A stretch of DNA of 64,000 nucleotides. Origin: Kordiimonas aestuarii (GTDB taxonomy: Bacteria > Pseudomonadota > Alphaproteobacteria > Sphingomonadales > Kordiimonadaceae). The translations under genes were made by a program, and so were the position numbers. Where the stretch lies: positions 62,001-126,000 of the forward strand of contig NZ_JAOBPP010000018.1 of assembly GCF_025574465.1 (NCBI RefSeq). Reading direction: 5' to 3'. The notes under the pieces are model-generated. The model was not told the origin of the DNA. It saw only the letters and a list, made by a program, of their open reading frames with translations, and did not search any database. Every line of letters starts with the position of its first letter. Positions within the stretch are counted from its first letter, which is position 1. Shown here piece by piece: positions 50,102-60,057 of this stretch.

Positions 50102-51549
50102 GGTATGGCCTTCTGCTTCCTGTCTTCCGAATAAGGCTCTATCCAGTCATCCTGTACAAGAAACGTGCGCTCAACACGGGCGAGGTCCAGTTCCGGGGCA
50201 ATAAAGCGTTCCATCGGCCTGCCGTTGGCGGAAACAAAGGATTTTACAAACACCTGCGCATCCCTGACCGCATAGCGCCGACGCCAATGGTCGCGAAGAT
50301 GATGTGCGAACTCCAGGATCATGTCAGGCCGCGCCACCATCTTGCGCACCTGTCTGCCGTCCAGAAAATCATCAAGGTCAACCTTCCAGCTTCTCTCCGA
50401 CCTTGGGTCTACCACGCGAAAAGCGATTTCGCCTTCCTTGTCCCGCAACTTCATGCGCCAGGAGAAACGGTGCCCCTGCTCATTCCAGGCGACATTGCCG
50501 GAATAGAGATAGGGCCTGAGCGGCAACAGCGCCTGAGACCCAAGCCAGACGCAGACAAAAACCGTCACCAACGGCTGTGCAGGCAATGTGATGCGCCTTA
50601 CCGGCAAAATAACCGGCCTGTGCGACACCAAGCCCGCGACCCGGCGCGGCCATGACGCGTCCAGAAAAAGCAGCGTGCCAACAATGGTCAGCCAAGGGAA
50701 AATCCCGATTTGCCATAGGAAATGGTTGGAGATATGAAACCCGGCATAGACAAAAAACACCACCCCCCTTACCCCGGGCACCAGCAGAAGCGGCGCGCCA
50801 ATGATATGGAGCGCCGCCGCCGCCCACGCCGCATACACGCCAAAGTCAGGCGCACGCAGCATATCCGCGATCACACCCGGGAACTTGTCAGCGTCTCGCG
50901 CCAACCAGTCCCGCAGAGGCAAGCCGTTCAGCCAGTCAGAATTGAGTTTCACGAGCCCAGCCCAGAGGAGCATGATTTCCATCTGCCCGCGTGCGAGCCA
51001 CTGCGACCAGCCGGGCATTGTCTCGTCGCCGCTCACTCGCCCCAGCATGCGGTCAAGCGACCACACGCGGTTCGCCGGAATAACGGCAAGAATGAAAGCA
51101 AGCAGGATGGTAAAGTAAAAATGGTTCAGATACTGCGCTTTATCGAGCAGGAAGATATAACTGAACAATAGGAACAGCCCCATCGCAGCCACACGGAAAA
51201 ACAAGCCCACCATGACAAGAAAGGCGCATATCGCCAAAAGCTTGGTTACCCATAACATGAGGGCAGGCGGCAGGGGCTCAACCCAGCCAAAACCGTGATA
51301 ACTGAAGCGAAAAGCAGGGAAAAGGAACTTGTCCTCTATCCAGTTATGGGTCTCATACCGCCATGCTTCATAAAGGATAACCGCACCAAACAGGACGCGA
51401 AAGACCGCGAGCGATGCACCATCAACCGGCGCAAACAACCGCTGTTGCCAATCCCTCAACCTGCCCTTGACCATATACCCAGCCCTGTTCACTGTCTTTA
51501 ACCTGCGTAGCATGGCGAAAGCTGACTGACCAGATGGCGCTATCGTCAT
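50098..51549 (-). CDS. HTTM-domain protein, vitamin-K-dependent gamma-carboxylase homolog
   Basis: A 483-residue membrane protein with multiple spans (GASLAVFRVLFGAVILYEAW, LLAICAFLVMVGLFF, AALHIIGAPLLLVPGVRGVVFFVYA and others). Two segments match the animal carboxylase: LLDKAQYLNHFYFTILL (His143 in an N-H pair, the site of the active His) and MLLWAGLVKLNSDWLNG (Lys201, the site of the active-site Lys). A beta-rich soluble part follows the last span. Bacteria that carry it often lack vitamin-K-type proteins, so the reaction here is unknown. The start is uncertain: 51549 lacks a clear ribosome site and an internal Met at residue 13 is possible. A DCC gene overlaps the end by 4 bp. Confidence 0.88.
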   Translation of the reverse strand: MTIAPSGQSAFAMLRRLKTVNRAGYMVKGRLRDWQQRLFAPVDGASLAVFRVLFGAVILYEAWRYETHNWIEDKFLFPAFRFSYHGFGWVEPLPPALMLWVTKLLAICAFLVMVGLFFRVAAMGLFLLFSYIFLLDKAQYLNHFYFTILLAFILAVIPANRVWSLDRMLGRVSGDETMPGWSQWLARGQMEIMLLWAGLVKLNSDWLNGLPLRDWLARDADKFPGVIADMLRAPDFGVYAAWAAAALHIIGAPLLLVPGVRGVVFFVYAGFHISNHFLWQIGIFPWLTIVGTLLFLDASWPRRVAGLVSHRPVILPVRRITLPAQPLVTVFVCVWLGSQALLPLRPYLYSGNVAWNEQGHRFSWRMKLRDKEGEIAFRVVDPRSERSWKVDLDDFLDGRQVRKMVARPDMILEFAHHLRDHWRRRYAVRDAQVFVKSFVSANGRPMERFIAPELDLARVERTFLVQDDWIEPYSEDRKQKAIP

Positions 51550-51556
51550 TATTTAC

Positions 51557-51572
51557 TGGACTATACAGTCCA
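51557..51572. promoter_or_regulatory. TGGACT-N4-AGTCCA palindrome between divergent genes
   Basis: Perfect 6-bp arms with a 4-bp centre, typical in size of a TetR-family operator, in the region between the HTTM gene and the nitronate monooxygenase gene. No matching regulator is nearby. Confidence 0.5.
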
Positions 51573-51672
51573 AAAAACTATTTTGGCCCTAGGGAAAGTT
51601 GACGGGCGCGGCAATCACGCTACCGTCACGCTCAAGACAAGGTCATTCAATTAGGTAAGGAACGGCACAGAC

Positions 51673-52650
51673 ATGGCGCTACCGAAACAGTTTTCAAACC
51701 TGCGGATTCCGGTGATCGGCTCGCCGCTTTTCATCATCTCGAACCCCGATCTGGTGATCGCGCAGTGCAAGGCCGGTATTGTGGGCGCGTTCCCGGCGCT
51801 TAACGCGCGCCCGGCCCCGGTGCTCGAAGAGTGGCTAAAGCGCATCACGGAAGAGCTGGATGCCTATAACCAGGCCAACCCCGATAAACCCGCCGCGCCT
51901 TTTGCCGTAAACCAGATCGTGCATAAATCGAATGAACGGCTGATGCACGATGTGGACCTGTGCGTAAAATACAAGGTACCGGTCATCATTACCTCCTTGG
52001 GCGCTGTGAAGGAAGTCAATGACGCTGCGCATTCCTATGGTGGGGTGGTGATGCATGATGTCATCAACAACCGCTTCGCCAAAAAGGCCATTGAAAAAGG
52101 CGCTGATGGCCTGATCGCCGTTGCGGCAGGCGCTGGTGGCCACGCCGGTACGCTGTCACCCTTTGCCCTTATTCAGGAAATCCGTGAATGGTTTGATGGC
52201 CCGCTAGCCCTTTCCGGCTCCATTGCAACCGGCGGTGCTGTCCTCGCGGCCCAAGCCATGGGGGCTGATTTTGGCTATATTGGTTCCGCCTTTATCGCGA
52301 CAGAGGAAGCCAACGCGGATACCCGCTACAAGCAGGCAATTGTGGAGTATGGTGCGGACGATATCGTGTATTCGAACCTTTTTACCGGTGTACACGGCAA
52401 TTATCTGGCTCCGTCCATTGAGGCCGCCGGCCTCGACCCCCGGAACCTGCCAGAGAGCAACCCGTCAAAAATGAGCTTTGGGTCAGGCGGCAGCGAAAAA
52501 TCCAAAGCCTGGAAGGATATCTGGGGCTGTGGTCAGGGCATCGGTGCCGTAAAGGAAATTGTCCCCGCCGCCAAAATGGTCGATCGGCTGGCAAACGAAT
52601 ATTTCGCCGCCAAAGGTCGCCTGACCGGATTTGCCAAAGCAGCCGAATAA
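51673..52650 (+). CDS. Nitronate monooxygenase / 2-nitropropane dioxygenase-type flavoenzyme
   Basis: A 325-residue FMN enzyme with a TIM barrel that oxidises nitronates to carbonyl compounds and nitrite. RIPVIGSPLFIISNPDLVIAQCKAGIVGAFPALNAR is the N-terminal FMN-binding part. VNQIVHKSN, then the VAAGAGGHAGTLSPFALIQEIRE loop with the catalytic His, and LSGSIATGGAVLAAQAMGADFGYIGSAFIATEE (phosphate-binding end) follow in order. Nothing is odd about length. A strong terminator follows, so it is a single-gene unit. Confidence 0.9.
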   Translation: MALPKQFSNLRIPVIGSPLFIISNPDLVIAQCKAGIVGAFPALNARPAPVLEEWLKRITEELDAYNQANPDKPAAPFAVNQIVHKSNERLMHDVDLCVKYKVPVIITSLGAVKEVNDAAHSYGGVVMHDVINNRFAKKAIEKGADGLIAVAAGAGGHAGTLSPFALIQEIREWFDGPLALSGSIATGGAVLAAQAMGADFGYIGSAFIATEEANADTRYKQAIVEYGADDIVYSNLFTGVHGNYLAPSIEAAGLDPRNLPESNPSKMSFGSGGSEKSKAWKDIWGCGQGIGAVKEIVPAAKMVDRLANEYFAAKGRLTGFAKAAE

Positions 52651-52670
52651 CCTTCTGACAGTTGAACCCA

Positions 52671-52697
52671 AAGGGTGGCTCTTGCCACCCTTTTTTA
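52671..52697 (+). terminator. Intrinsic terminator after the nitronate monooxygenase gene
   Basis: AAGGGTGGC and GCCACCCTT form a 9-bp stem around a 4-nt loop, followed by a run of T (52691-52696). Confidence 0.92.
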
Positions 52698-52766
52698 TTG
52701 CGACCTCTTGACACTCCCCCGCTCGCCGCCGAACCTGCGGGAAAGAAATATCAAGGGGGAGTTGTC

Positions 52767-53852
52767 ATGCAATTTGATCGCCGCACATTTCTGGCAGGTG
52801 CCGCAGCCACTGGGGCTGCGGCGCTCACACCTCGCGCTGCTAGCGCGCTGCAAGGTAAAGACCTGATGGCGCTCTATGACAATGCTGTTGTCATCGATAC
52901 CCTCAGCTTCGCACACAAATGGGACGATGAGGAATACGAAGCCGTCAAGCAATCGGGCTACACCGGCATCATCACAAGCCTGAACCGGCACTCCCTCAAG
53001 GTCGCGCTTGATCAGTTGCTGGAATGGCACCAGCGCGTGGACGAGCACCCGGACCGCTATATGTTCGCCCTGAAGGCCGACGATTTTCTGGCCGCCAAAA
53101 AGGCCGGACGCATGGCAGTGATGATGAACTTCCAGAACGCGACCATGCTCGAAGGTGACGTGGATAACATCGACATCCTTTACGAGATGGGCATGCGCTG
53201 CTTCCAACTTACCTACAACAGCCGTAATCTTGTGGGAGATGGCAGTACGGAGCGCACAAACGCCGGGCTTTCCGACTTTGGCGTCGCCGTGGTGGAGCGC
53301 ATGAACAAGCTTGGCATTCTTGTCGACGTATCGCACTCGGGCAAACAAACCACCCTTGACGCGATTGACGTTTCCAGGAAACCGATTGCTTTCACCCATA
53401 CCATGTGTGAAAGCCTGCGCCCCGGCCACCCGCGCGCAAAGGAGGATGCGGTTTTGAAAAAGCTTGCTGAGAGTGGCGGCGTCGCGGGTATCGCGGCTCT
53501 GGGGTATTTCCTTGGCAAAAACCCGGGGACGGAAACAACAATTGAAACCTATGTGGACCATATCGACCATGCGGTCAAAGTGATGGGCATTGACCATGTG
53601 GGCCTCGCCACCGATTTCCCGGTGCGCGGTATTGCAAGCTGGGCAACCAGGGAAAATTGGTACGACCCGCGCCTCAAGAGCTTCAAACCTGTTTATGACG
53701 TGCAGTGGCCATCATGGATTCCCGAACTGGACACACCTGACCGGTTCCGCAATGTGCTGCCGATCCTCGACCGGCGTGGTTATTCAACCGGCGACATGGA
53801 AAAGCTTTTGGGTCAGAACTGGTTGCGACTATTCAGGGAAACACTGGGCTGA
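52767..53852 (+). CDS. Tat-exported M19 (membrane-type) dipeptidase
   Basis: A 361-residue zinc dipeptidase. The Tat signal FDRRTFLAGAAATGAAALTPRAASA indicates export in the folded state. The ATG at 52767 follows AAGGGGGAG, so I prefer it to an upstream frame. Metal-site features of renal-dipeptidase relatives are visible: a Glu in the DALKADDF/QNATMLEGD region, VDVSHSGKQTTLDAI and PIAFTHTMCESL (His ligands), and GIDHVGLATDFPVRG (late Asp). It probably cleaves L,D-dipeptides in the periplasm. The nitrilase gene is convergent. Confidence 0.9.
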   Translation: MQFDRRTFLAGAAATGAAALTPRAASALQGKDLMALYDNAVVIDTLSFAHKWDDEEYEAVKQSGYTGIITSLNRHSLKVALDQLLEWHQRVDEHPDRYMFALKADDFLAAKKAGRMAVMMNFQNATMLEGDVDNIDILYEMGMRCFQLTYNSRNLVGDGSTERTNAGLSDFGVAVVERMNKLGILVDVSHSGKQTTLDAIDVSRKPIAFTHTMCESLRPGHPRAKEDAVLKKLAESGGVAGIAALGYFLGKNPGTETTIETYVDHIDHAVKVMGIDHVGLATDFPVRGIASWATRENWYDPRLKSFKPVYDVQWPSWIPELDTPDRFRNVLPILDRRGYSTGDMEKLLGQNWLRLFRETLG

Positions 53853-53876
53853 CCTTGCCAGACCCACGCAAGGGAG

Positions 53877-54797
53877 CTAGCTCACCACCTTCATGGGCTT
53901 TTCATTGACCGACAGGCTGAAAATGTCAGGGCGCGCATAGTGCCCCACGACATCAAGGTCATATTTGCCACGGATGATGGCTGACCGGTCCATCTCTGCC
54001 ACCTGTATGATCTCCTTGCCAAAAACGGGAGGCGCGAGCACTTCCCCCATGGGGGAGATGATGCAACTGCCTCCCGCGATCAGCACGGTTTCCGGCTCGT
54101 CGCCCTGTATGGGGTGATAGTCGGCAGGACCGTCCCCCCGCAAAAGATACTGGCACGCGGAAAGCACAAAACAGCGCCCTTCAAGGGCAATCGTCTGCAT
54201 GGTGGGCAACCATACGGCGCGGTCGTCAACGGTGGGGGCGCAGTAAAACTCCACCCCCTTGCCATACATCGCCAAGCGGAGTTGCGGCATGTAGTTTTCC
54301 CAGCATATCGCGCCGCCAAGGGTGCCTATTTCTGTTTTTGGCGCAGCAAGCGTGGATCCGTCACCAAAGCCCCACACTACCCGCTCAAGCGCGGTCGGCA
54401 TGAGTTTGCGGTGTTTGCCTATCAGTTCGCCGCTCGTCGCATAATATAAAGAGGTGCAATAAAGCGTGCCGCCCTCGCGCTCGACCACGCCCACGACAAG
54501 ATAGACACCGTTCGCAGCCGCCAGCTTACCAATCGCGTCCGCGTCCGGTCCGGGCACAGTGATGGCCTGTTCTGCATAGCGCCGGAACATGTCACGACCG
54601 TCATTACTGCGGGAGCCCAGACGAACGCCAAAATCCAGCCCCTTGGGGTAACCGCCCACAAAAGCTTCAGGCAATACGACAAGCTTTGCCCCCTTGCTGG
54701 CTGCATCGCTGATCAGGTCCCCGAGTTTTGCAAAGGTTTTCGCCTTGTCAAACAGGGGCGTTCCCGCCTGCACAACCGCACCAACAACCATATCCAT
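53877..54797 (-). CDS. Nitrilase (carbon-nitrogen hydrolase family)
   Basis: A 306-residue cytoplasmic enzyme. The catalytic triad Glu-Lys-Cys is visible in LVVLPEAFVGGYPKGLDFG, IGKHRKLMPTALERVVWG and GAICWENYMPQLRLA, followed by YCAPTVDDR. The GKHRKLMPT-x-ER-VWG-GDGS run is the pattern of true nitrilases (R-CN to acid plus ammonia) rather than amidases. The ATG at 54797 is close to a GGAGGAG site; a GTG at 54800 adds one residue. It is a single-gene unit. Aliphatic versus aromatic preference is not readable. Confidence 0.92.
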   Translation of the reverse strand: MDMVVGAVVQAGTPLFDKAKTFAKLGDLISDAASKGAKLVVLPEAFVGGYPKGLDFGVRLGSRSNDGRDMFRRYAEQAITVPGPDADAIGKLAAANGVYLVVGVVEREGGTLYCTSLYYATSGELIGKHRKLMPTALERVVWGFGDGSTLAAPKTEIGTLGGAICWENYMPQLRLAMYGKGVEFYCAPTVDDRAVWLPTMQTIALEGRCFVLSACQYLLRGDGPADYHPIQGDEPETVLIAGGSCIISPMGEVLAPPVFGKEIIQVAEMDRSAIIRGKYDLDVVGHYARPDIFSLSVNEKPMKVVS

Positions 54798-54906
54798 CAC
54801 CGCTCCTCCAGTAATCAGGCTTCATCTGTAACGTTCGCCCGTTGTTTTGCCAACAAACAACGCTTGACCGACCGGGCGTTTTCCTTGCGCACCACCGCCT
54901 TTTCCA

Positions 54907-54934
54907 TTGACTCACGCGTTCATATCCGTATATT
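54907..54934 (+). promoter_or_regulatory. Sigma-70-type promoter for rplU-rpmA
   Basis: TTGACT (54907-54912) and TATATT (54929-54934) are spaced by 16 bp, giving a leader of about 140 nt before rplU. 54935-55077 contains no gene; the long leader might hold a ribosomal-protein control element. Confidence 0.65.
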
Positions 54935-55077
54935 CCGCGCGAGTTGGCGGAAGGAAACGATTCCTGTCCGTCACTTTTGCTTTGAAAAAAAGCCAGCGGA
55001 AACCGCCCAAAGTGTGGGACATTTCAAAGGGTTTGGTCCACCCGGTTGTCTGCGGCGTACATTAGAAAGGAACATTT

Positions 55078-55443
55078 ATGTTCGCAGTCGTAAAGACAGG
55101 CGGTAAACAGTACCGCGTAGCCGAAGGCGACGTGATCAAGGTTGAAAAACTTGATGGCGAAGTTGGCAAAAACATTACCCTCGACGAAATCCTCATGTTT
55201 GGCGACGACAAGGGCATCAAAGTTGGTGAGCCACTTGTAAAAGGCGCTAAAGTGACCTTCGAGGTTCTGGAGCAAAAGAAAGACAAGAAGATCATCGTCT
55301 TCAAGAAAAAGCGCCGTCAGAACTATCGCCGTAAAAAAGGCCATCGCCAGGAAATTACGGTTCTGCGTGTGACGAAGATCGCTGGCGCAGCTGCCAAGAA
55401 AGCAGCGCCGAAAAAGAAGACTGAAGAAGCAGCGGCTGAGTAA
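55078..55443 (+). CDS. rplU: 50S ribosomal protein L21
   Basis: A 121-residue ribosomal protein; [30 protein letters not shown] and [26 protein letters not shown] are universal L21 segments. The C-terminus is an Ala/Lys-rich extension ([18 protein letters not shown]), which is common in alphaproteobacteria. It precedes rpmA by 32 bp, the standard pair. Confidence 0.98.
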   Translation: MFAVVKTGGKQYRVAEGDVIKVEKLDGEVGKNITLDEILMFGDDKGIKVGEPLVKGAKVTFEVLEQKKDKKIIVFKKKRRQNYRRKKGHRQEITVLRVTKIAGAAAKKAAPKKKTEEAAAE

Positions 55444-55475
55444 GACACGGCCCGATTAGATAAAGGAGTACTCTG

Positions 55476-55727
55476 ATGGCTCATAAAAAAGCTGGTGGTA
55501 GTTCCCGTAACGGTCGTGACAGTGCTGGTCGCCGTTTGGGTGTAAAAAAATTCGGTGGTGAAGCAGTTCTCGCGGGCAATATCATTGTTCGCCAACGCGG
55601 CACCAAAGTATATCCGGGTGAAAACGTAGGCATGGGTAAAGACCACACCCTCTTCGCATTGACCGAAGGCCACGTGAAATTCTCCAAGGGACGGGGCGGT
55701 CGCTCTTTCGTTTCCATCGAGGATTAA
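55476..55727 (+). CDS. rpmA: 50S ribosomal protein L27
   Basis: An 83-residue ribosomal protein. [29 protein letters not shown] is the L27 start, without the extra N-terminal leader seen in Firmicutes. The N-terminal tail reaches the peptidyl-transferase centre. Second gene of rplU-rpmA, followed by a terminator. Confidence 0.98.
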   Translation: MAHKKAGGSSRNGRDSAGRRLGVKKFGGEAVLAGNIIVRQRGTKVYPGENVGMGKDHTLFALTEGHVKFSKGRGGRSFVSIED

Positions 55728-55757
55728 TCCCCGGCATACATGCCGTTGATTTTGGAG

Positions 55758-55784
55758 AAGGCGGGCTCTCGAGTCCGCCTTTTT
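55758..55784 (+). terminator. Intrinsic terminator after rpmA
   Basis: GGCGGGCTC and GAGTCCGCC pair with one G-U, with an A pair ahead and five T behind (55780-55784). 55785-55909 leads to obgE with no gene. Confidence 0.85.
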
Positions 55785-55909
55785 CCGTGAGCGTGCTATC
55801 ACGCCGCGATAAACCGGCGCACAAACTTTGCGCTAAAGCCTAGAAATTATTGCGGACCTCTGGCGTCATGCGCCTTTTCCGCAACCTTGCGATCTGATAA
55901 AAGCGGGCC

Positions 55910-56983
55910 ATGAAATTTGTAGACCAAACCAGAATCTTCATCCAAAGCGGCAAGGGCGGCAACGGCTGCGTCTCCTTCCGACGGGAAAAATTTGTCGAAT
56001 TCGGCGGGCCAAACGGCGGTGACGGCGGCAAGGGTGGCGATGTTGTTGTTGAGGCGGTCACAGGTCTGAACACGCTTGTGGATTACCGATACAAGCGGCA
56101 TCACAAAGCACAAAAAGGCCAGCATGGCATGGGCAAGAACATGACCGGCGCCAACGGTCAGGACCTTGTACTCAAGGTCCCTGTCGGCACGCAGGTTTTT
56201 GACGAAGACAAGGAATTCCTGATCGCGGACCTCACCAAGGTAGGCGACCGTGTGATCTTGGCCAAAGGTGGTCACGGCGGGCTTGGCAACACACACTTCA
56301 AGTCCTCGACAAATCAGGCCCCGCGCCGCACCACCCCCGGCGGTGAAGCCGAGGAAATGTATGTGGTCTTCCGCCTGAAGCTGATCGCAGATGCCGGGCT
56401 TCTGGGTATGCCTAATGCTGGTAAATCAACTTTTCTCAGCGTCGTTTCCCGCGCGAAGCCAAAGATTGCCGATTATCCCTTCACCACCATCGCACCCCAA
56501 CTTGGTGTTGTCGGTGTGGGGGAAAACGAATTTGTCCTCGCGGACATTCCAGGCCTTATTGAGGGTGCCAGCGAAGGCGTTGGGCTTGGTACCCGGTTCC
56601 TTGGCCATGTGGAACGCTGCGGTGTGCTGCTACACCTGATCGACGGCACGCAAGAGGATGTAGTAAACGCCTACGAGACCATCATGAACGAGCTTGAACA
56701 ATATGGTGGTGAGCTTGTCGACAAGCCCATGATCATCGGCCTGAACAAGTGCGATTCCGTGGAAGCAGAAGAGCTTGAGGAAAAACGCCTCGCCCTGCAA
56801 GATGTCTCCGGCCAGCCTGTCATGACGCTTTCGGGTGTCACGCAGGAAGGCGTGAAAGATGTACTCTCCGCCCTCTGGGACGTGGTCAAGGAAGACAAGG
56901 CCCAGCGCGCCAAAGAGGAAGAGGGCAGCGCAGGCACCGAAGAAGACAGTTCAACAACCGGTGGCGAGTGGTCCCCCATCTGA
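55910..56983 (+). CDS. obgE: GTPase ObgE/CgtA
   Basis: A 357-residue GTPase for late 50S-subunit assembly and growth control. The glycine-rich Obg domain ([43 protein letters not shown]) comes first. The G domain follows: G1 [10 protein letters not shown]3 [11 protein letters not shown]4 NKCD. A short acidic tail ends the protein, so no long C-terminal TGS-like domain is present. proB starts 12 bp downstream, and obgE-proB-proA is the common alphaproteobacterial order. Confidence 0.97.
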   Translation: MKFVDQTRIFIQSGKGGNGCVSFRREKFVEFGGPNGGDGGKGGDVVVEAVTGLNTLVDYRYKRHHKAQKGQHGMGKNMTGANGQDLVLKVPVGTQVFDEDKEFLIADLTKVGDRVILAKGGHGGLGNTHFKSSTNQAPRRTTPGGEAEEMYVVFRLKLIADAGLLGMPNAGKSTFLSVVSRAKPKIADYPFTTIAPQLGVVGVGENEFVLADIPGLIEGASEGVGLGTRFLGHVERCGVLLHLIDGTQEDVVNAYETIMNELEQYGGELVDKPMIIGLNKCDSVEAEELEEKRLALQDVSGQPVMTLSGVTQEGVKDVLSALWDVVKEDKAQRAKEEEGSAGTEEDSSTTGGEWSPI

Positions 56984-56995
56984 GGCTAAAACGTC

Positions 56996-58129
56996 ATGAG
57001 CGCGCGCACGGCTCCCGCGACAATTGAGAAGTCTCGCCGTCTTGTGATCAAGATTGGTTCGGCCTTGCTCGTTGACGGACAAACAGGCCAACTGCGTGCA
57101 ACATGGCTTGAAGCGCTGGCGAAAGACGTTGCGCGCCTCAAGGCACGGGGCACACAGGTTATCCTTGTCTCATCTGGCGCGATCGCCATGGGGCTTGAAC
57201 CCCTTGGCTTTGATCGTCGCCCTGCCCGGCTTGAGGAAGCCCAGGCCGCAGCGTCCGTTGGTCAAATCCGCCTTGCCCAAGCTTACCAAAGCCTTTTTGG
57301 CACGGAGGGCATGGTCATCGGCCAGATCCTGCTGACAATTCACGACCTCGAAAACCGGCCAAGCTACTTGAACGCGCGCAACACTGTTGAAGCACTCATC
57401 GAGCGCGGCGTTATCCCCGTGATCAACGAAAATGACACCGTCGCCACCGCAGAGATCCGCTTTGGCGACAATGACCGGCTCGCGGCCCGCGTCGCACAAA
57501 TGGCAAATGCCGATACACTAATTCTGCTAAGTGACATCGACGGGCTTTATGAATGCGACCCGCGCGAAAACGCGAATGCTCGTTTTCTTGACTGTGTTGA
57601 AGCCATCACGCCAGAGATAGAGGCCATGGCGGGCCCCCCTGCGGCCATCACACCCGGCACCGGTGGCATGATCACCAAACTCAAGGCCGCCAAGATCGCA
57701 CTCGCGGGCGGTTGTTCGATGATCATCATGAACGGCCACGCGGACCATCCGGTCACACGACTTGAGCACGGTGAGCGGTCAACCCTGTTCCCGGCGACGA
57801 CAGACCCACTGACAGTGCGCAAGCAGTGGATCACCTCTCTGATGGCACCGAAGGGCTTCATTCATGTTGACGCGGGCGCGGTAAAAGCTCTCAGGCGAGG
57901 TGCAAGCCTCCTGCCTGCGGGCGTAACAGAGGTCGATGGCTCATTTAACCGGGGTGACCTCGTTGCATTTGTGGGTCCGGATGGCCACATTGTCGGGCAA
58001 GGCCTCACGTCCTATAGTGCTGAACACGCGGCGCTGATGCAGGGCCATACCATGCAAGACGCCTATGAGGTGCTTGGCCATGTCGGCCGGTCCGCCCTCG
58101 TCCACCGCAACGATCTTGTGCTGATGTAA
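56996..58129 (+). CDS. proB: Glutamate 5-kinase
   Basis: A 377-residue enzyme for the first step of proline synthesis (glutamate to glutamyl 5-phosphate). Amino-acid-kinase fold: [36 protein letters not shown], and [18 protein letters not shown], followed by a C-terminal PUA domain ([41 protein letters not shown]). ProA follows 11 bp downstream. Confidence 0.97.
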   Translation: MSARTAPATIEKSRRLVIKIGSALLVDGQTGQLRATWLEALAKDVARLKARGTQVILVSSGAIAMGLEPLGFDRRPARLEEAQAAASVGQIRLAQAYQSLFGTEGMVIGQILLTIHDLENRPSYLNARNTVEALIERGVIPVINENDTVATAEIRFGDNDRLAARVAQMANADTLILLSDIDGLYECDPRENANARFLDCVEAITPEIEAMAGPPAAITPGTGGMITKLKAAKIALAGGCSMIIMNGHADHPVTRLEHGERSTLFPATTDPLTVRKQWITSLMAPKGFIHVDAGAVKALRRGASLLPAGVTEVDGSFNRGDLVAFVGPDGHIVGQGLTSYSAEHAALMQGHTMQDAYEVLGHVGRSALVHRNDLVLM

Positions 58130-58140
58130 AGGAGATCATC

Positions 58141-59406
58141 ATGAATGACACCCAGAACATCCCCAAAATGATGACCGAGATGGGTTTGCGCGCCAAAACC
58201 GCCGCCAAGGCGCTTGCGCTCGCCAGCACGGACGCAAAAAACCACGCGCTCCGCACAGCTGCCGCACAGATGCGCGCCCGCGCCAAGGACATCATCAAAG
58301 CCAATGCAGACGACATTGAGTTCGCGAAAAATAAAGGCCTGTCAGATGCGATGATCGACCGTCTTGTGCTGAACAAGGACCGTATCAAAGCCATCGCTAA
58401 AAGCCTTGAGGACATCGCAGCCCTTAAAGACCCTGTGGGGAACGTGATCGCGGAATGGGACCGCCCCAACGGCCTGAACATCGCCCGTGTGCGCGTGCCA
58501 CTGGGTGTGATTGGTGTAATATACGAAAGCCGCCCCAATGTAACCGCAGACGCCGGTGCCCTGTGCCTCAAGGCAGGGAACGCCGTGATCCTGCGTGGCG
58601 GCAGTGAAAGCCTGAACTCCAGCCGCGCCATCCACGATTGCCTGGTTTCGGGCCTTACGGACGCAGGCTTACCCGAAGCTGCCATCCAGTTGGTGCCGAC
58701 ACGCGACCGCGCCGCCGTAGGCGAGATGCTGACCATGGCTGGCGTCATTGACATCATCGTACCACGCGGCGGCCGATCGCTGGTTGAACGGGTGCAAAAT
58801 GAAAGTCGGGTGCCAGTCTTCGCGCACCTTGAGGGTATCTGTCACGTCTATATCGATGGTAGCGCCGACCCAAGCAAGGCGAAGGATATCGCGGTCAACG
58901 CCAAGATGCGCCGTACCGGGATCTGTGGCGCCGCAGAGACACTGCTCATTGACCGTAAAGCGGAAGCCATCGCCATTTTTGCTGTGGGTGCGCTCCTTGA
59001 CGCGGGCTGCGAAGTGCGCGGTGACACGGACATGCAGATGTTGGATGACCGGATCAAGCCAGCCGTTGATGAGGACTGGAATACCGAATATCTGGATGCG
59101 ATTATCTCCGCCCGCTTTGTGGACGGGGTCGAGGATGCCATCGCACATATTGCAGAGCATTCCTCCGGCCATACAGAAAGCATTATCGCTGAGGATGCTG
59201 GCGCTGCCGCCAAGTTCCTGAATGAGGTCGACAGTGCAATCGTGATGCACAATGCCTCAACCCAGTTCGCCGACGGTGGCGAGTTTGGTATGGGCGCCGA
59301 AATCGGCATCGCCACCGGACGCATTCATGCCCGCGGGCCTGTAGGGCTTGAGCAGCTCACCAGCTTCAAGTATCAGGTCCGCGGTGACGGCCAGACAAGA
59401 CCTTGA
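58141..59406 (+). CDS. proA: Glutamate-5-semialdehyde dehydrogenase
   Basis: A 421-residue enzyme that reduces glutamyl 5-phosphate with [43 protein letters not shown] and the catalytic Cys in [16 protein letters not shown] are diagnostic, with the C-terminal [29 protein letters not shown]. It acts with ProB. nadD follows with almost no gap. Confidence 0.98.
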   Translation: MNDTQNIPKMMTEMGLRAKTAAKALALASTDAKNHALRTAAAQMRARAKDIIKANADDIEFAKNKGLSDAMIDRLVLNKDRIKAIAKSLEDIAALKDPVGNVIAEWDRPNGLNIARVRVPLGVIGVIYESRPNVTADAGALCLKAGNAVILRGGSESLNSSRAIHDCLVSGLTDAGLPEAAIQLVPTRDRAAVGEMLTMAGVIDIIVPRGGRSLVERVQNESRVPVFAHLEGICHVYIDGSADPSKAKDIAVNAKMRRTGICGAAETLLIDRKAEAIAIFAVGALLDAGCEVRGDTDMQMLDDRIKPAVDEDWNTEYLDAIISARFVDGVEDAIAHIAEHSSGHTESIIAEDAGAAAKFLNEVDSAIVMHNASTQFADGGEFGMGAEIGIATGRIHARGPVGLEQLTSFKYQVRGDGQTRP

Positions 59407-59409
59407 CGT

Positions 59410-60057
59410 TTGACATTACGCCCCACATATCAGCTCTTACCTGAGGCTGCCCGGTGGCGTGGGCGTACCGTCGCACTGTATGGCGGCAGCTTCAACCCGG
59501 CCCACAAAGGCCACCGGCGCGTCGCCCGCGAATGCCTGAAAAGGCTGGATGTTGACGCGATCTGGTTCATGATCAGCCCCGGCAACCCGCAAAAGGCTGA
59601 AAACACTATGGCCGCCTTCAGGCGGCGACGCGAAAGCGTCGCCATGATGGTTGGGCACCATCCGCGCATGATTGTCACCGATGTCGAGAAACGCCTTGGC
59701 ACACGGTACAGCGCTGACACAGTTTTGGCGCTCCGGCGCGCCATGCCGGAAACTCGGTTTATCTGGGTGATGGGGGCGGATAATCTGGCCTCCTTCCATA
59801 CCTGGCGCCGCTGGAAAGATATTGCCACGTCGCTTCCCATTGCGGTTTTTGACCGTCCGGGGTATGCTGTGCGTGGGTTGAACAGCCGGTTCGCACGGTG
59901 TTTTGCTCAGTTTCGCAAAACACCACAAGAACTTAAGGCATCCCGGTCACCGGCTTGGGCGTTCGTGACAATGCCACGTCACCCCGCCTCAGCCACACAG
60001 GCTCGCCAGCTCTTGGGTGAAAAATGGCTGTCGAGTTTCGAGAGAAAGGAAAATTAG
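59410..60057 (+). CDS. nadD: Nicotinate-nucleotide adenylyltransferase
   Basis: A 215-residue enzyme that makes nicotinic acid adenine dinucleotide. VALYGGSFNPAHKGHRRVARECLKRLDVDAIWFMISPGNPQK carries the nucleotidyltransferase (T/H)xGH motif as HKGH, and WVMGADNLASFHTWRRWKDI is the second family signature. The start is uncertain: TTG at 59410 gives the longest frame directly after proA, without a clear ribosome site. rsfS starts at the next base. Confidence 0.95.
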   Translation: MTLRPTYQLLPEAARWRGRTVALYGGSFNPAHKGHRRVARECLKRLDVDAIWFMISPGNPQKAENTMAAFRRRRESVAMMVGHHPRMIVTDVEKRLGTRYSADTVLALRRAMPETRFIWVMGADNLASFHTWRRWKDIATSLPIAVFDRPGYAVRGLNSRFARCFAQFRKTPQELKASRSPAWAFVTMPRHPASATQARQLLGEKWLSSFERKEN

